Of a DNA stretch of 35,474 bases, positions 12,518 through 22,200 are shown piece after piece (the first letter of the stretch is position 1; every line of letters starts with the position of its first letter). Location of the stretch: the IMG/VR virus record IMGVR_UViG_3300045136_000636, positions 1 through 35,474 of that record; one strand, 5' to 3'. The position numbers and the translations under genes are program-made. The notes under the pieces are model-generated. The model was not told the DNA's origin. It was given only the letters and a program-made list of their open reading frames with translations, and searched no databases. This DNA is from a virus.

Positions 12518-12886
12518 TTATTGCATTTGAATGGTCAATCCTGCTGGAGGGACAGGAACAGTTCCTGCATCAAAAGAAATTTCATTCGATGGGGCAGATT
12601 CCCCAAACTGGTTTACAGCGGTAATCACACAGAAATATTTTCCTGTCGCAGAAATTACCTGAGAAACAGGAATGGAACGTGCAGCAGGATCAGTGAGAGG
12701 AACCACGATCGTGTAGGATCCTGATGTTGTTCCACATTTCACATTAAAACCTGCCGCATCCCCTCCGGTTCCCTTATCCCATCCCCAGGTCATTTTTGCT
12801 TTGGTAATATCTACTGCAACAGAGGTAGCTTGTGCGTAGGCAAAGACAGGAAAGCATAAAAAGAACAGACAGAAAAAGCGTTTCAT
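12518..12886 (-). CDS. Secreted fibronectin type III-like protein
   Basis: The product is 122 residues with a clear signal peptide: MKRFFCLFFLCFPVFAYAQA, likely cut after Ala20. The mature part is a single FnIII-like domain (MTWGWDKGTGGDAAGFNVKCGTTSGSYTI, ITATGKYFCVITAVNQFGESAPSNEISF), with the typical W early, Y-x-C in strand F and the SAPSNEI end. Two Cys (in VKCG and YFCV) could form a disulfide outside the cell. GGAGAAATAAACG precedes the ATG. A secreted protein inside a tail operon is unusual; it may be a moron that changes the host surface. Confidence 0.72.
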   Translation of the reverse strand: MKRFFCLFFLCFPVFAYAQATSVAVDITKAKMTWGWDKGTGGDAAGFNVKCGTTSGSYTIVVPLTDPAARSIPVSQVISATGKYFCVITAVNQFGESAPSNEISFDAGTVPVPPAGLTIQMQ

Positions 12887-12889
12887 CGT

Positions 12890-13342
12890 TTATTTCTCCA
12901 TGATGTTAAGTAGTTTCTGTTTCATTCTTGCTTTACAACAACTATTCCAGGGATCACTATGTCCTGTGGCTCGCAGGGGCTCTTGATTATAGAGACATGT
13001 CAACACCTTCCTTTCTCCCTCTCCCAGCTGCGGAAGCAATGCAGCAAGAAGAGACCGGGCCTCAAATCGTGGTCGTTCATCATAATAAAATTTTTCTTCC
13101 ATACCCTCTAGAGAAAGGGGAAATCGTACACTATAAGCTTTTTCAGAATGTACTGATCGGGGATACCCGACACGCCGAAGAACGTCAATAAGAACAAAAC
13201 GTTGTCGAAGAGAAGACTGGGCTATTTCAGGTGATCTCCACATTTCCAGCAACAGTTCCTGATTCAAATCTTCCTCATCTATCCAGCGGGGCAGTATTTT
13301 ACTATACCGATGAACAATGGGAATCACAGGTATTTTATGCAT
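12890..13342 (-). CDS. Small sigma-70-like transcription factor
   Basis: The product is 150 residues. IVHRYSKILPRWIDEEDLNQELLLEMW matches sigma region 2 (core binding, DLxQE). RQRFVLIDVLRRVGYPRS resembles the region 2.4 to 3 boundary. SLLAALLPQLGEGERKVLTCLY with a final CKARMKQKLL resembles region 4 HTH. The ATG at 13340-13342 is preferred: GGAAGGGA lies about eight bases upstream, while a GTG at 13423 lacks a good site. The region 4 turn (NQEPLRATGHSDPWNSCC) is atypical, so promoter recognition may differ. It sits inside the tail operon with a methyltransferase. A role in late transcription is inferred. Confidence 0.62.
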   Translation of the reverse strand: MHKIPVIPIVHRYSKILPRWIDEEDLNQELLLEMWRSPEIAQSSLRQRFVLIDVLRRVGYPRSVHSEKAYSVRFPLSLEGMEEKFYYDERPRFEARSLLAALLPQLGEGERKVLTCLYNQEPLRATGHSDPWNSCCKARMKQKLLNIMEK

Positions 13343-13412
13343 GGCAACTATCCCTTCCGTGATGTTTTCACGGGTTGGGATGCCAACGAAAGCAGCCTGA
13401 AAAACTTTACTT

Positions 13413-13964
13413 TCATAAAACACCCCATTGTGCCGCCATTGCCTCTGCTATTCCCGTAAATGTCTTGCTTCTTAATTTCCAGCGATCCTCAGACGGCGGT
13501 AGTTTATGAATCCGGCTTTCCCTCCCAGAAACTATTTTCGTTGGGATGAGAGGGGGCAGGTTCTTTAACCAGAGGCACGTTGCTTTTGTTTCTCCGTGTC
13601 CGAATTGCCAGGGTTGAATTATTTGATCCGGCTTTCTTATCTTGCTACTAATGATAGATATTGGATTTTCCAAACAAATTTTGTCTATTGGTGCATTCAA
13701 AAGCAGCTGAACAAATTCTAAAGCCTCTTTTTGCTCGTCCACTTTGTATTTGAACCATCGTGCGCCACTCACGGCCAGGTGAGTGCAAGGCGGATGGGCA
13801 ATCATGAGGTCAAAACCATCTGCAATAATATCTCGAACATCTCCACGATAGTGTTTCCCTGGTGTCTCTGATGCCAGCAAATCGCATGAGATTGCATCAT
13901 GCCCGATTGCCGTAAAGGCATCCCTGACCGTCCCTGAAAACTCACAGGCAATTAAAACCTTCAT
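13413..13964 (-). CDS. Short C5-cytosine DNA methyltransferase-like protein
   Basis: The product is 183 residues. MKVLIACEFSGTVRDAF is a motif I-like S-adenosylmethionine site. DLMIAHPPCTHLAVSG carries the catalytic-type PC dipeptide of motif IV, and KICLENPISI the ENP of motif VI. The protein lacks the large target-recognition domain of full-length Dcm enzymes. Such short forms are common in phages and often annotated as DNA cytosine methyltransferase. It may protect phage DNA from restriction. It is transcribed with tail genes. GGAGG is upstream, but spaced 11 bases. Confidence 0.75.
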   Translation of the reverse strand: MKVLIACEFSGTVRDAFTAIGHDAISCDLLASETPGKHYRGDVRDIIADGFDLMIAHPPCTHLAVSGARWFKYKVDEQKEALEFVQLLLNAPIDKICLENPISIISSKIRKPDQIIQPWQFGHGETKATCLWLKNLPPLIPTKIVSGRESRIHKLPPSEDRWKLRSKTFTGIAEAMAAQWGVL

Positions 13965-13993
13965 GCACGTATGTACCTCCGCAATACTTGTTG

Positions 13994-14365
13994 TCAGGCT
14001 TTTGTTTCATCAGGGAGGTCTGCCGGGGGCTCTGCTGGAGGTGGCAGCTTCTGTTTTCGACGCTCCTCAAGCTTCATCTGCAGTGGATGTTTGCGCTCAC
14101 CGAGACCTGGATTGTCTTTGTTAACAAGTTCTTTGATCTCATATCCTGCTCCGGTCATACGTATGCGCGCGGTCTTTTGTCTCACTGATTCATAGAGCTG
14201 TTCCATATCTTTCTCAGGATCAAAATCTTCCCCAAGATCAACAACGGTATGATTTGATTCAGGCTGAATCGGCAATACAAATTCCGTGATATCAGGATCA
14301 TTATATTCCCACGCTGCGACAACTTCTCCATTCTCATTGATAATGCAACCTCTACGCGGATTCAT
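13994..14365 (-). CDS. Hypothetical protein next to the tail tip genes
   Basis: The product is 123 residues. It begins MNPRRGCIINENGEVVAAWEYNDPDITEFVLPIQPESNHTVVDLGE, a small beta module. A helical region IKELVNKDNPGLGERKHPLQMKLEERRKQK follows, then a proline-rich end (LPPPAEPPADLP). The IKELVN segment is encoded by one exact copy of the dispersed AACTTGTTNAC motif (14120-14130). It lies four bases upstream of the large tail protein in reverse order and may be a fibre chaperone or tail accessory. No family is recognised. Confidence 0.55.
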   Translation of the reverse strand: MNPRRGCIINENGEVVAAWEYNDPDITEFVLPIQPESNHTVVDLGEDFDPEKDMEQLYESVRQKTARIRMTGAGYEIKELVNKDNPGLGERKHPLQMKLEERRKQKLPPPAEPPADLPDETKA

Positions 14366-14369
14366 ATGC

Positions 14370-17297
14370 TCACCAAAAATAAATAGTTAAGTCGAATGTA
14401 GAGCCTGCGCTGGTATGATTATAAAATCGGTAATTGATAGTCGTGCTGGTAGCTTCAATCACTCCAATGACCGCATTTATAGCATTAGGAAATGAAGGCG
14501 TAACAAGTGGTACCCGACCAACACTATGTGAAACTGAGTTGGCTACAGCCGAATTTCCAGGAACAGTAATGCCACTAATCAAAGTAGAATTCACAGGTTG
14601 ACGTTTAGCTGAAGTAATTTGATTGTCATCAACATCTCCCGTCAACACTTTTCTCACTAATGCAGACGCATTCGCAGAAAAACTTGCTGATGCATTGCCG
14701 CTAAAATCTACTGCTTTGACACGATAGAAATACGTCGTGTCATATGCGACATTGGTATCGGTAAAATTGTTTGTACGAGAGCGCGCATATTCTACTGTTG
14801 GATTTGTAGTGGTCCCACGATAAATAATGTATTCGCTCAGATCGAGTTCTGTATTTTTTGTCCACGAGAGATTGATCGATTTTCCTGTTCCTGCTGTTGC
14901 CACGAGCCCGGCAACTGTAGCAGGCGCGGTGGTATCCCCCGCTGCGACGCGGCCAGTGATCAGCGCGGGGTTGGAGAAGCGAAAGTCGGGATGATTCGCG
15001 CTGTTATATGCATAAAACTCGATGTCGTAGCTGGTGCCTGCTTTGACATCAATTTCAATATCGTTCGTGGTCCCCAGCGTGATTGATTTATTGTTTACAA
15101 TTTTGAATGGCTGCGCTTGCGCAATTCCAGAACGGTACGCATACGCATAGAGCTCGGTGCAATTCACAGCTGGCAACGTGACGCGAAATCGTTCGATGCT
15201 CACCACCGTGCCATCGCTCGCTGTCACCACGGTAGCGCTCACGAACGTGGGACTGGTCGGCGTGGCTGGCTTGGTCTGTGAGTAATCAATAAAAGAATCG
15301 ACCAAACGCGACACGGTGACTTTCCCTGGAGCATAAGAAAACAAGTTTACATCGTATCCAGTGAGTCGCAACGTAAACGTCGCACCATCAAAACGAATGC
15401 GGCGAATCAGATATTGTGAGCCGCTGAAATAATGCTTCGGCGAATAGAATTTGACTAATTGCCCTAGCGTGAGCTGGCTGCCAACAGCGACCCCCGTTGA
15501 TACCTCAATATCGAGATCAAAACCTGTTAACATCTTAAATAAATAGTCCGTCTCCCGGTCCGCCATTTTGCCAGACCCCGCGTAGGGTGAACGCACCGTC
15601 TCAATGCGTCCGCCTGTGGCCCGGGACCGGGTGGCGGAGATCAAAAAGCTCTCACGCGCGCTGGCGCCCAGCCCGGGGTCGAGGTACGCGAGATAGTCAA
15701 GCTGCTTAATCTGCTCTGCCACAGAGACGTCAAGCGCATTGTTTGTCACTAATTGTGCATTGTTAAGTGAACGCGTATCTTGCTGTCCCAGGTCAACCGG
15801 CGCCGCTGGATGGAGCGCCGAAGAGTCTACTGATATGGTGATCGCGCCGTTGCTTGTTTTGTCAAAGAAAGCCCCTCTGAACGCAAGATCACGCAGCACC
15901 TGCAACGCTTGCTTGCGCTCTGCCAGTCCTCCGACTACATTTTCATAATCACCGAGCAGCGTATAAATAGTCGCTGCTGCGGAAAAGGATGAGGCGTCTA
16001 CACTCTGATTCAGCATGGACGCATCACTCCAGATAAACTTGAGAATATTCGCCGGGTTGCGCCCAAATTCTGTTGAGTCAAGATCTGCTTGCACTTTCGC
16101 GGGGCGACCCTGGGCATCGAGTGGACGTTGTAAAAATCTGACGAAGAAATATCCGTAGAAATTGATAATGCCCCATTCGTTGGTGTTTCTGACTCGACCA
16201 TCTGTATATACAGCTCTACAAGTAAAAGTACCTCCTCCTGGGATGCGGATCGGACCAAACAGCCATTGACGGGTTGCGCTCACCGTTGCGGTCGCGCTCG
16301 CCGTGTCGCGCTCAACATACGTGATCGTCGCGCTCGTAATCGATTCATCGAAGATAGTGACTTTCTTGTTGCCGTCTGCATCGAGAATATATGCATTACA
16401 GATACGTGCGGAATACGAGCCAGCGGTGTCATTCTCGCATGCGACCATATATGCGCTGATCGTCTTGCCCACGATCGGCGCAAGATCGATTTCACGACGG
16501 TAAAATCTGCCGAACGCATACGCATTGATATTCGTCCCCGGATGCGCGCTCAATCCGTTTTGATCCACGGCGGCGGTGTTCCGCAGCTTCGTATTATCTG
16601 TACATTGCAAATCAATCGCTTGCAGATTGTTTTGCGTATCCCATCTTACATCGTAAACAAGTTTATCACCCGCCGCGACTGTAGCGTCTGGCACATAGTC
16701 GAGATCAGCGTAGAGAAATTTGTTCTGATTCGTGCCCGCCATGGTTGCGGTGAACAGCAGATAAGTCGGGACCGCCAGGGGCAACGTCACGCGCGGCATC
16801 GGGCCGAACACCACAATCGGTGGAGGATCTTTGCTCTCCGTAAACGAGGCGTCAAGCGAAGGGAAAATATCAGCCGCGCGCGTCGTGGGAATCAGCGTCT
16901 GCAGCAGCCCCGGGTCCTCGCCCTCCAGGTTCAGGGTGCGATAGTCGCGGCCAATGCTGGCAATAATACCGTCTAAAGTGTAAACAAGATTACCCGTCTG
17001 TGGATTCCACAAGCTGAACCTGGCCCGCTTCCCTTTTATGTCCTCTGTCGCTAAGATGGCTGCGAGCGTGGGGGAGTCTTTACGATTGAGTTCTTTGTCA
17101 CTTAATGTGATTGACGCAGAGCGTTTCGCGATCGCGCCAGCGAGCGGATCCGGCAGCTCCCAGCTCGTTTCATAGCTGAGGATGCGCGCAGGAAAAAGCG
17201 GCTGATCAGCACGGACATAATTCGCGAAATAGCACGTCGCGTTATGATACGTCCCGCCGTTCAGAAAAAGCGTCAGCTGCGCATGGAGTGCGTCCAT
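14370..17297 (-). CDS. Large tail-tip protein with C-terminal FnIII domain
   Basis: The product is 975 residues. The N-terminal 200 residues hold ARILSYETSWELPDPLAGAIAKRSASITL and FSLWNPQTGNLVYTLDGIIASI, like baseplate hub/tail-associated proteins that sit after the tape measure and distal tail genes. Residues about 790-875 form an FnIII domain (VAGLVATAGTGKSINLSWTKN, YIIYRGTTTNP, YFYRVKAVDFSGNAS). A preceding segment (LPAVNCTELYAYAYRSG) may be a second, degenerate one. The end (VGVIEATSTTINYRFYNHTSAGSTFDLTIYFW) is beta-rich as in fibre tips. Gene order supports a host-contact role at the tail tip. Confidence 0.68.
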   Translation of the reverse strand: MDALHAQLTLFLNGGTYHNATCYFANYVRADQPLFPARILSYETSWELPDPLAGAIAKRSASITLSDKELNRKDSPTLAAILATEDIKGKRARFSLWNPQTGNLVYTLDGIIASIGRDYRTLNLEGEDPGLLQTLIPTTRAADIFPSLDASFTESKDPPPIVVFGPMPRVTLPLAVPTYLLFTATMAGTNQNKFLYADLDYVPDATVAAGDKLVYDVRWDTQNNLQAIDLQCTDNTKLRNTAAVDQNGLSAHPGTNINAYAFGRFYRREIDLAPIVGKTISAYMVACENDTAGSYSARICNAYILDADGNKKVTIFDESITSATITYVERDTASATATVSATRQWLFGPIRIPGGGTFTCRAVYTDGRVRNTNEWGIINFYGYFFVRFLQRPLDAQGRPAKVQADLDSTEFGRNPANILKFIWSDASMLNQSVDASSFSAAATIYTLLGDYENVVGGLAERKQALQVLRDLAFRGAFFDKTSNGAITISVDSSALHPAAPVDLGQQDTRSLNNAQLVTNNALDVSVAEQIKQLDYLAYLDPGLGASARESFLISATRSRATGGRIETVRSPYAGSGKMADRETDYLFKMLTGFDLDIEVSTGVAVGSQLTLGQLVKFYSPKHYFSGSQYLIRRIRFDGATFTLRLTGYDVNLFSYAPGKVTVSRLVDSFIDYSQTKPATPTSPTFVSATVVTASDGTVVSIERFRVTLPAVNCTELYAYAYRSGIAQAQPFKIVNNKSITLGTTNDIEIDVKAGTSYDIEFYAYNSANHPDFRFSNPALITGRVAAGDTTAPATVAGLVATAGTGKSINLSWTKNTELDLSEYIIYRGTTTNPTVEYARSRTNNFTDTNVAYDTTYFYRVKAVDFSGNASASFSANASALVRKVLTGDVDDNQITSAKRQPVNSTLISGITVPGNSAVANSVSHSVGRVPLVTPSFPNAINAVIGVIEATSTTINYRFYNHTSAGSTFDLTIYFW

Positions 17298-19231
17298 CAG
17301 TTAATATGCTCCTTGAACGTGAGACTAAACACAGTATAGCCGCTCTGCTCTTCCCAGCTCGCTCGTCCATCCGAGCGCATCAAATAAACTTCTTGACTTT
17401 TGCCAAGATTTTGGAAGAGCAATATTTTTTGATGATTGCCGAGCGCGCTGAGCTGGAGCCATTCGTTTTCCTTGCCGCGCTCGATCTCACCGCGGACCTG
17501 GAGCGTCGCATATTGCTTCCCCAATGCTTGCAGCTCGTCATGTCCTCCAGCAGTCGCGGTCTCATAATTGAAGTCTATACCAAACTGTGCACCCCAGCTG
17601 GGGTTGGCGCGCAGCGCGTTCAAGTCAGACGCAAAAACCACCAGCGGCGTCTCATAATACGTTGCATCAGCATCGGTTCGCTGCGAGGGAATGATGATGC
17701 GCACATAGCGTCCTTGTGCGACCAGCGCCTGCCCCCACTTGCGATATTGATCGACCTCATCTTTCACGCAGAAAAATGGACTGCCAGCCACATCGGTAAA
17801 CGTCACGTTATCGAAACTTGTTGACAATTGAAACCCTTCCCAGTTGACGAGCGCGACGAAAATCGCGCGCAGCGTGACGACATCACCAAAGTCAAACGTC
17901 AACGTCGTCTGATTCAGATTCGTGGTGCGATGCGGCAACAGCGGAAATTCAAAATCAACCATATTCGCGGCGCTATAATTAGATGCCGTCGTCGTGGCGC
18001 TCACTGCCGCCGGCAGTACAAAGCTTGATTCAGTCGTGAATTGGATCGTGCCGGGGGGCAGCAGTGAGCGTGTCGTGCCATTGAAGCTAAAAACCTTCGT
18101 GTCGTCACCGTCTTCAGTAAACTGAACATTGCTATTATACGCAGCAAGGATCTCAGCGCTCGAACGAGCGCGGGCTTTGGTGAAACGCAGTCCTCCGATC
18201 AGACCGTTTAGTGCTTGCGTCGTATTGAGCGCAGACCCAATCCCCAGCTTCGTGGCCTGAGTCAACACTGGCGCATTCACATTCGTCACAATCTGTGCGC
18301 CATTCCGATAGACGGTCACCCCCGCGCTGCTCCAGGTCACTGCTATATGCGTCCAGGTGTTTAGTGAGAGCGTCCCCCCATTCAATGTCCGTGTGGTCGA
18401 ACCGTCCCAATATCGCACGATCAAATCGTTATTCAAAAACGACACCACGAGTCGATTATTGATCGCGAACGCTTCCGCTGGTTGTCGAGTGTCAACGAGG
18501 GTCTGATGAGAAGAGACCGCATTGCTCTCAAGAAAGACCCATGATTCGATCGTGCCAGCCCCGGGGTCGTACAACTCAGCGCCTGGCGCAATGACCACCT
18601 CCCCCAGACGCGTCCCCCCGCCGACATGCCATGTCGTCGCATAAGCTAATTGTTCGAGCTGCAATGCGTCAGTATAGTACACAATATTCGCTGTTCCGAC
18701 GGCGCGCTGTATCCTGAGCGCCACGGTGCTCACAGTCTTCGCTGGATTGCTCGTGACCGGGGCCGTCACCACATCAACGAAACTACTTGACGGAGTCACC
18801 TCCGTATGCGCGCTATCATCGATGCTTGCGTCACTATACAGAATACGCACAAAGACATGCACATCTGGGGCCCCGCCGGTGTTCTTCACCCGGCATCGAC
18901 CGATATACGTACCTTGTGCGCTCGTCGAGATCGCGACTTGAAATCCCGCGTTCGCGCTGGTTCCTGTGGTGCATTTGAGCGAGGCCGCTCCCTCGTATTT
19001 CTCAGTCGTGTCTCGCGTCACCGTGGCGCCATTGAACGCCGTAAACCCTGATGTGTCTGTCTCGACGTTGCTCTGATTGGCTGACAAGAGATTCGTTGTC
19101 GTGTTTTCCACACGCAGCGCGAGGCTTCCCGCAAATTTGCCGCTCTCAAACCGGGGCTGCCCCGTTTGCACACGAAACGCATTCGTCAGATATGCCACCG
19201 ATGAGCGAAAGAAGGAAGCAAGTACGGGCAT
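17297..19231 (-). CDS. Tail protein with LamG-like and discoidin-like domains
   Basis: The product is 644 residues. Residues about 25-190 look like a carbohydrate-binding CBM4/9-type module (NLLSANQSNVETDTSGFTAFNG, EKYEGAASLKC). Residues about 210-350 are LamG-like (GTIESWVFLESN, NTWTHIAVTWSSAGVTVYRNG, IGGLRFTKARARS). Residues about 395-530 resemble an F5/8 type C fold (LTFDFGDVVTLRAIFVALVNW, GRYVRIIIPSQR). The last 100 residues resemble distal-tail/tail-tip ends (EIERGKENEWLQL, SLTFKEHI). The gene is coupled to its neighbours at single-base overlap. It lies directly after the tape measure, where distal tail proteins sit. Sugar binding is inferred. Confidence 0.68.
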   Translation of the reverse strand: MPVLASFFRSSVAYLTNAFRVQTGQPRFESGKFAGSLALRVENTTTNLLSANQSNVETDTSGFTAFNGATVTRDTTEKYEGAASLKCTTGTSANAGFQVAISTSAQGTYIGRCRVKNTGGAPDVHVFVRILYSDASIDDSAHTEVTPSSSFVDVVTAPVTSNPAKTVSTVALRIQRAVGTANIVYYTDALQLEQLAYATTWHVGGGTRLGEVVIAPGAELYDPGAGTIESWVFLESNAVSSHQTLVDTRQPAEAFAINNRLVVSFLNNDLIVRYWDGSTTRTLNGGTLSLNTWTHIAVTWSSAGVTVYRNGAQIVTNVNAPVLTQATKLGIGSALNTTQALNGLIGGLRFTKARARSSAEILAAYNSNVQFTEDGDDTKVFSFNGTTRSLLPPGTIQFTTESSFVLPAAVSATTTASNYSAANMVDFEFPLLPHRTTNLNQTTLTFDFGDVVTLRAIFVALVNWEGFQLSTSFDNVTFTDVAGSPFFCVKDEVDQYRKWGQALVAQGRYVRIIIPSQRTDADATYYETPLVVFASDLNALRANPSWGAQFGIDFNYETATAGGHDELQALGKQYATLQVRGEIERGKENEWLQLSALGNHQKILLFQNLGKSQEVYLMRSDGRASWEEQSGYTVFSLTFKEHIN

Positions 19232-22200
19232 CAGATCTTGCCCTCCACAGCCCGCCGGAGGCGCGGGGCCCAGTCGCTCTCGATCTTACGCAGAAAGCGC
19301 TGTTCAGCCAGGCGCAGCACATCTTCGATATCCCGTTTCACGCGCCCTTCCCCTCCTGGCTCGACCGTCACCTGCACCACCGGGGCGAAGGTCATAGCGA
19401 TTGGGCCGCTGATCGGCGACGATTGCCCGCTCGGGGTAATATCAATGCGTTCGCCGGGATGCGTGAGGATGAGATGAGGGGCCTGCCCCACCGCGTGAAA
19501 CCCTGATGCTGCTGGTTTTATCTTGTCAACAAGTTCTTTGGTGTGCGCATCAATAGAGAGCAGCGTCACATTCGCTTCTGTCAACTTGATTAAGTGCGCT
19601 TTGTCGCCTTCCGCGAGGATCTTCTGCGCCTCCTCTGCGCCCACGAGCGCAATCAGTTGTTCACGCGCAGTTTTCTCTTGCGCTTCGAAGCGGCGAATCT
19701 GCTCTTTCAGCGCGGCGTCTTGTCGGTCGGCCAGGTCGCGCAATTCTTTTGCTGTCGCCTCACGCAACGCAGCCAGCTGCTGCTCTGCTGTCGCTTTCAC
19801 ATTGCGAATCTGCTGATCGATGCTCGCCAGCGCGGCATTCATCTGCGCAGTCGTTTCCGCGATCTGCTCCTGGATCTTCTGCGCCTTGTCTCCCTCTTTA
19901 CGCGCCTCGTCGCGCAGCATCGTGAGCTCGCCGATGATTTTGTTAAAGAGATTTTGACCTTCGACACTGTTTCGATCAACAAATTGCAGTTGCTGTTGCA
20001 AAATACTCGCTAATTGTTGAATCAGCGCGGCGCGCTCACTCCCCGTCGCGGTCAGTAGTTTTTGTCTGATCGCAGCGGCTTCTCGCTGAAGCGCCCCAAG
20101 CTGCTGACTTGATGACAACCCTGAGGCGGGGCTCATGATCGCTTGTCGAAGAATGGCGTCAATCGAATCAGCGACGCGACCGAACTCTTGTGCAATCGCC
20201 AGCGCTTTTTGCAAGTCCTGGATTTGCTGCTGATAGAGGCGCTGCACCTCGGCGCGTTGCTCTTGCAGTGCAGAAATTTGCCGCTGCGCGTTCTCTTGAA
20301 TGAGCCGCGCTTCTTCGTTGTACCGCGAGAGAATTGCTTGACGTAGTTGATCTTGTAAACTAATGAGCTCTTTCAAGTCTTGATCGTTCAAGAGCTGGAA
20401 CGGCTCAGTCGCGATTGGACTCACACCAAACGCGCTGATGCGCGCCTGCAGGCTCTCGATACGCTGAGTAATGGCATCGAGCGCGTCGATGAAGCCGATG
20501 GATGCCAGGTCTGCGAGCAACTGGAGCCGAATCTCAATACGCTTGTTGACCAGGTCGCGAATCTGCTCTTGCAGGTCGCGAATCTTGTTTACAAGATCTT
20601 CAGCAGAAGAAGTGGATTTATCGAGCTGCTCGGGCAAGAGCCCGGCGGCGTTCAGCAGATCGACGAGTCGATCATAAGCTTCCCCTACCCGCTCCTTCAA
20701 TGTCGCGAATGCTGAAGAAGAGAGATCGATCGGTTTGGTCAAGTCGATATCTTTGAAGAGTTTTAATACTTCATCAGCAAGAAATTTTTGCACGATAGAA
20801 GAGCGGAGCGCATCTTTAAAAAGAGAAGCAAATGCTTTCTCGACTTCCTCGCGGGACTGACCTGACGCAATGCCTTGCGACAGCGCTTGTGTGAACGCAT
20901 TGCCGAGCGCCTCCGTCTGCTCGACCGCTTTGGCAAGCAGGTCCTTAAATTTTGTCAAGGAGAAAATGCCATCATCAGTGAAGCTCTTCATCGCCAAAGC
21001 AGCGACATCGAGCCCCGCGGGGAGATCGTGCGTGAAGAGACGAATCGCTCCCTCGATGCCAGCGCGGTAGAATTCCTCGCTGATGCCCTTGCGTTTGAAC
21101 ACCTCTGTGAGCTTATCCGTGACCGCTTCAAAAGAGAGCTGACCTTTGCTGACGATCTCCTCCAGCGCCGCTTGAAAATCTGCTTGACTATCCTTCCCCG
21201 CTTTTTGTAGACCAGCCTTGATCATGTTACCAAACGTGGTCGCGGTCTGTTCGACTGGTTTTCCTTTGTCAAGCGCGAGATCAGCGGTAATCAGTACCCC
21301 CAGAGCCTGGGCTTCTTTCGCGAGTTCTGGACCGACTTTCTCGCGCAGGATTTGCTTGCTCGCAGCGAGAAACGCATCTGCGTCGCGATTGCCAAAAAGC
21401 TTTTTCGCGAGCTCGTTGGTCTCTCCGAAAAAGTAGTTTTTCTCTGAAATCGCGCTCGCGAACGTCACTCCGATCTCTTTGAGCCACTTCTCGACCCCTT
21501 GACGGATTTGCGTTCCCTTTGTCGGGGGCGAGGCAAACAGATCAAAGAGTTTCTCAAAGAGAAATCCAGCGAGCATCCCGAGCCCCGGGATAATGAAATC
21601 CGTGAGCTTTCCCACCCCCATCAGCGCGGCATTGATTTCGATGCCCAATGCTCTTGAGATCCACGAGGCAGCCTTGACCGCGAGCCCAGACACAAACGAG
21701 GCACCGAATCCAGCTGAATTTAACAAGCTTCCCAGCGCGCCGCCAATCCCGGCGCCTGTGCTTCCGGTGAGGGTCCCCGCAATCGCTCCGATCCCCCCTG
21801 CCTTCCCCAGCGCCCCCAATAACGAGCTCAGAAAGCCAGCGCCGGACCGCGTTGCGCTCTGACTAAACAACGCAGGTAAATCTGTCAAGAGGTTTCCGCT
21901 GAGTGTCGTTTCCCAGGTGATTTTTTCGCGGATCGTCTGCGCAAACAAGCGCGACATGGCTGCAATGCCAACGTCCGCGAGTGACGTGAACAAATCGCTT
22001 GCTTTTCGCGTGCCCTGCGCCAGACCGGTCAGAAACTTATCTAAATCATCAGCAAGCGCATCCCCCAGTTTGAACGTGATGCCTTCCGATGCTTTCGCAA
22101 GATCCTGCACGCTGGCGCGGGCCCCCTGCGCTGCGCGCTCAGCATCAACCAGTCTCGTCGCTAGCTCTTGAGAGCGATCTCCCAGTCCCTTGCTTTGCAG

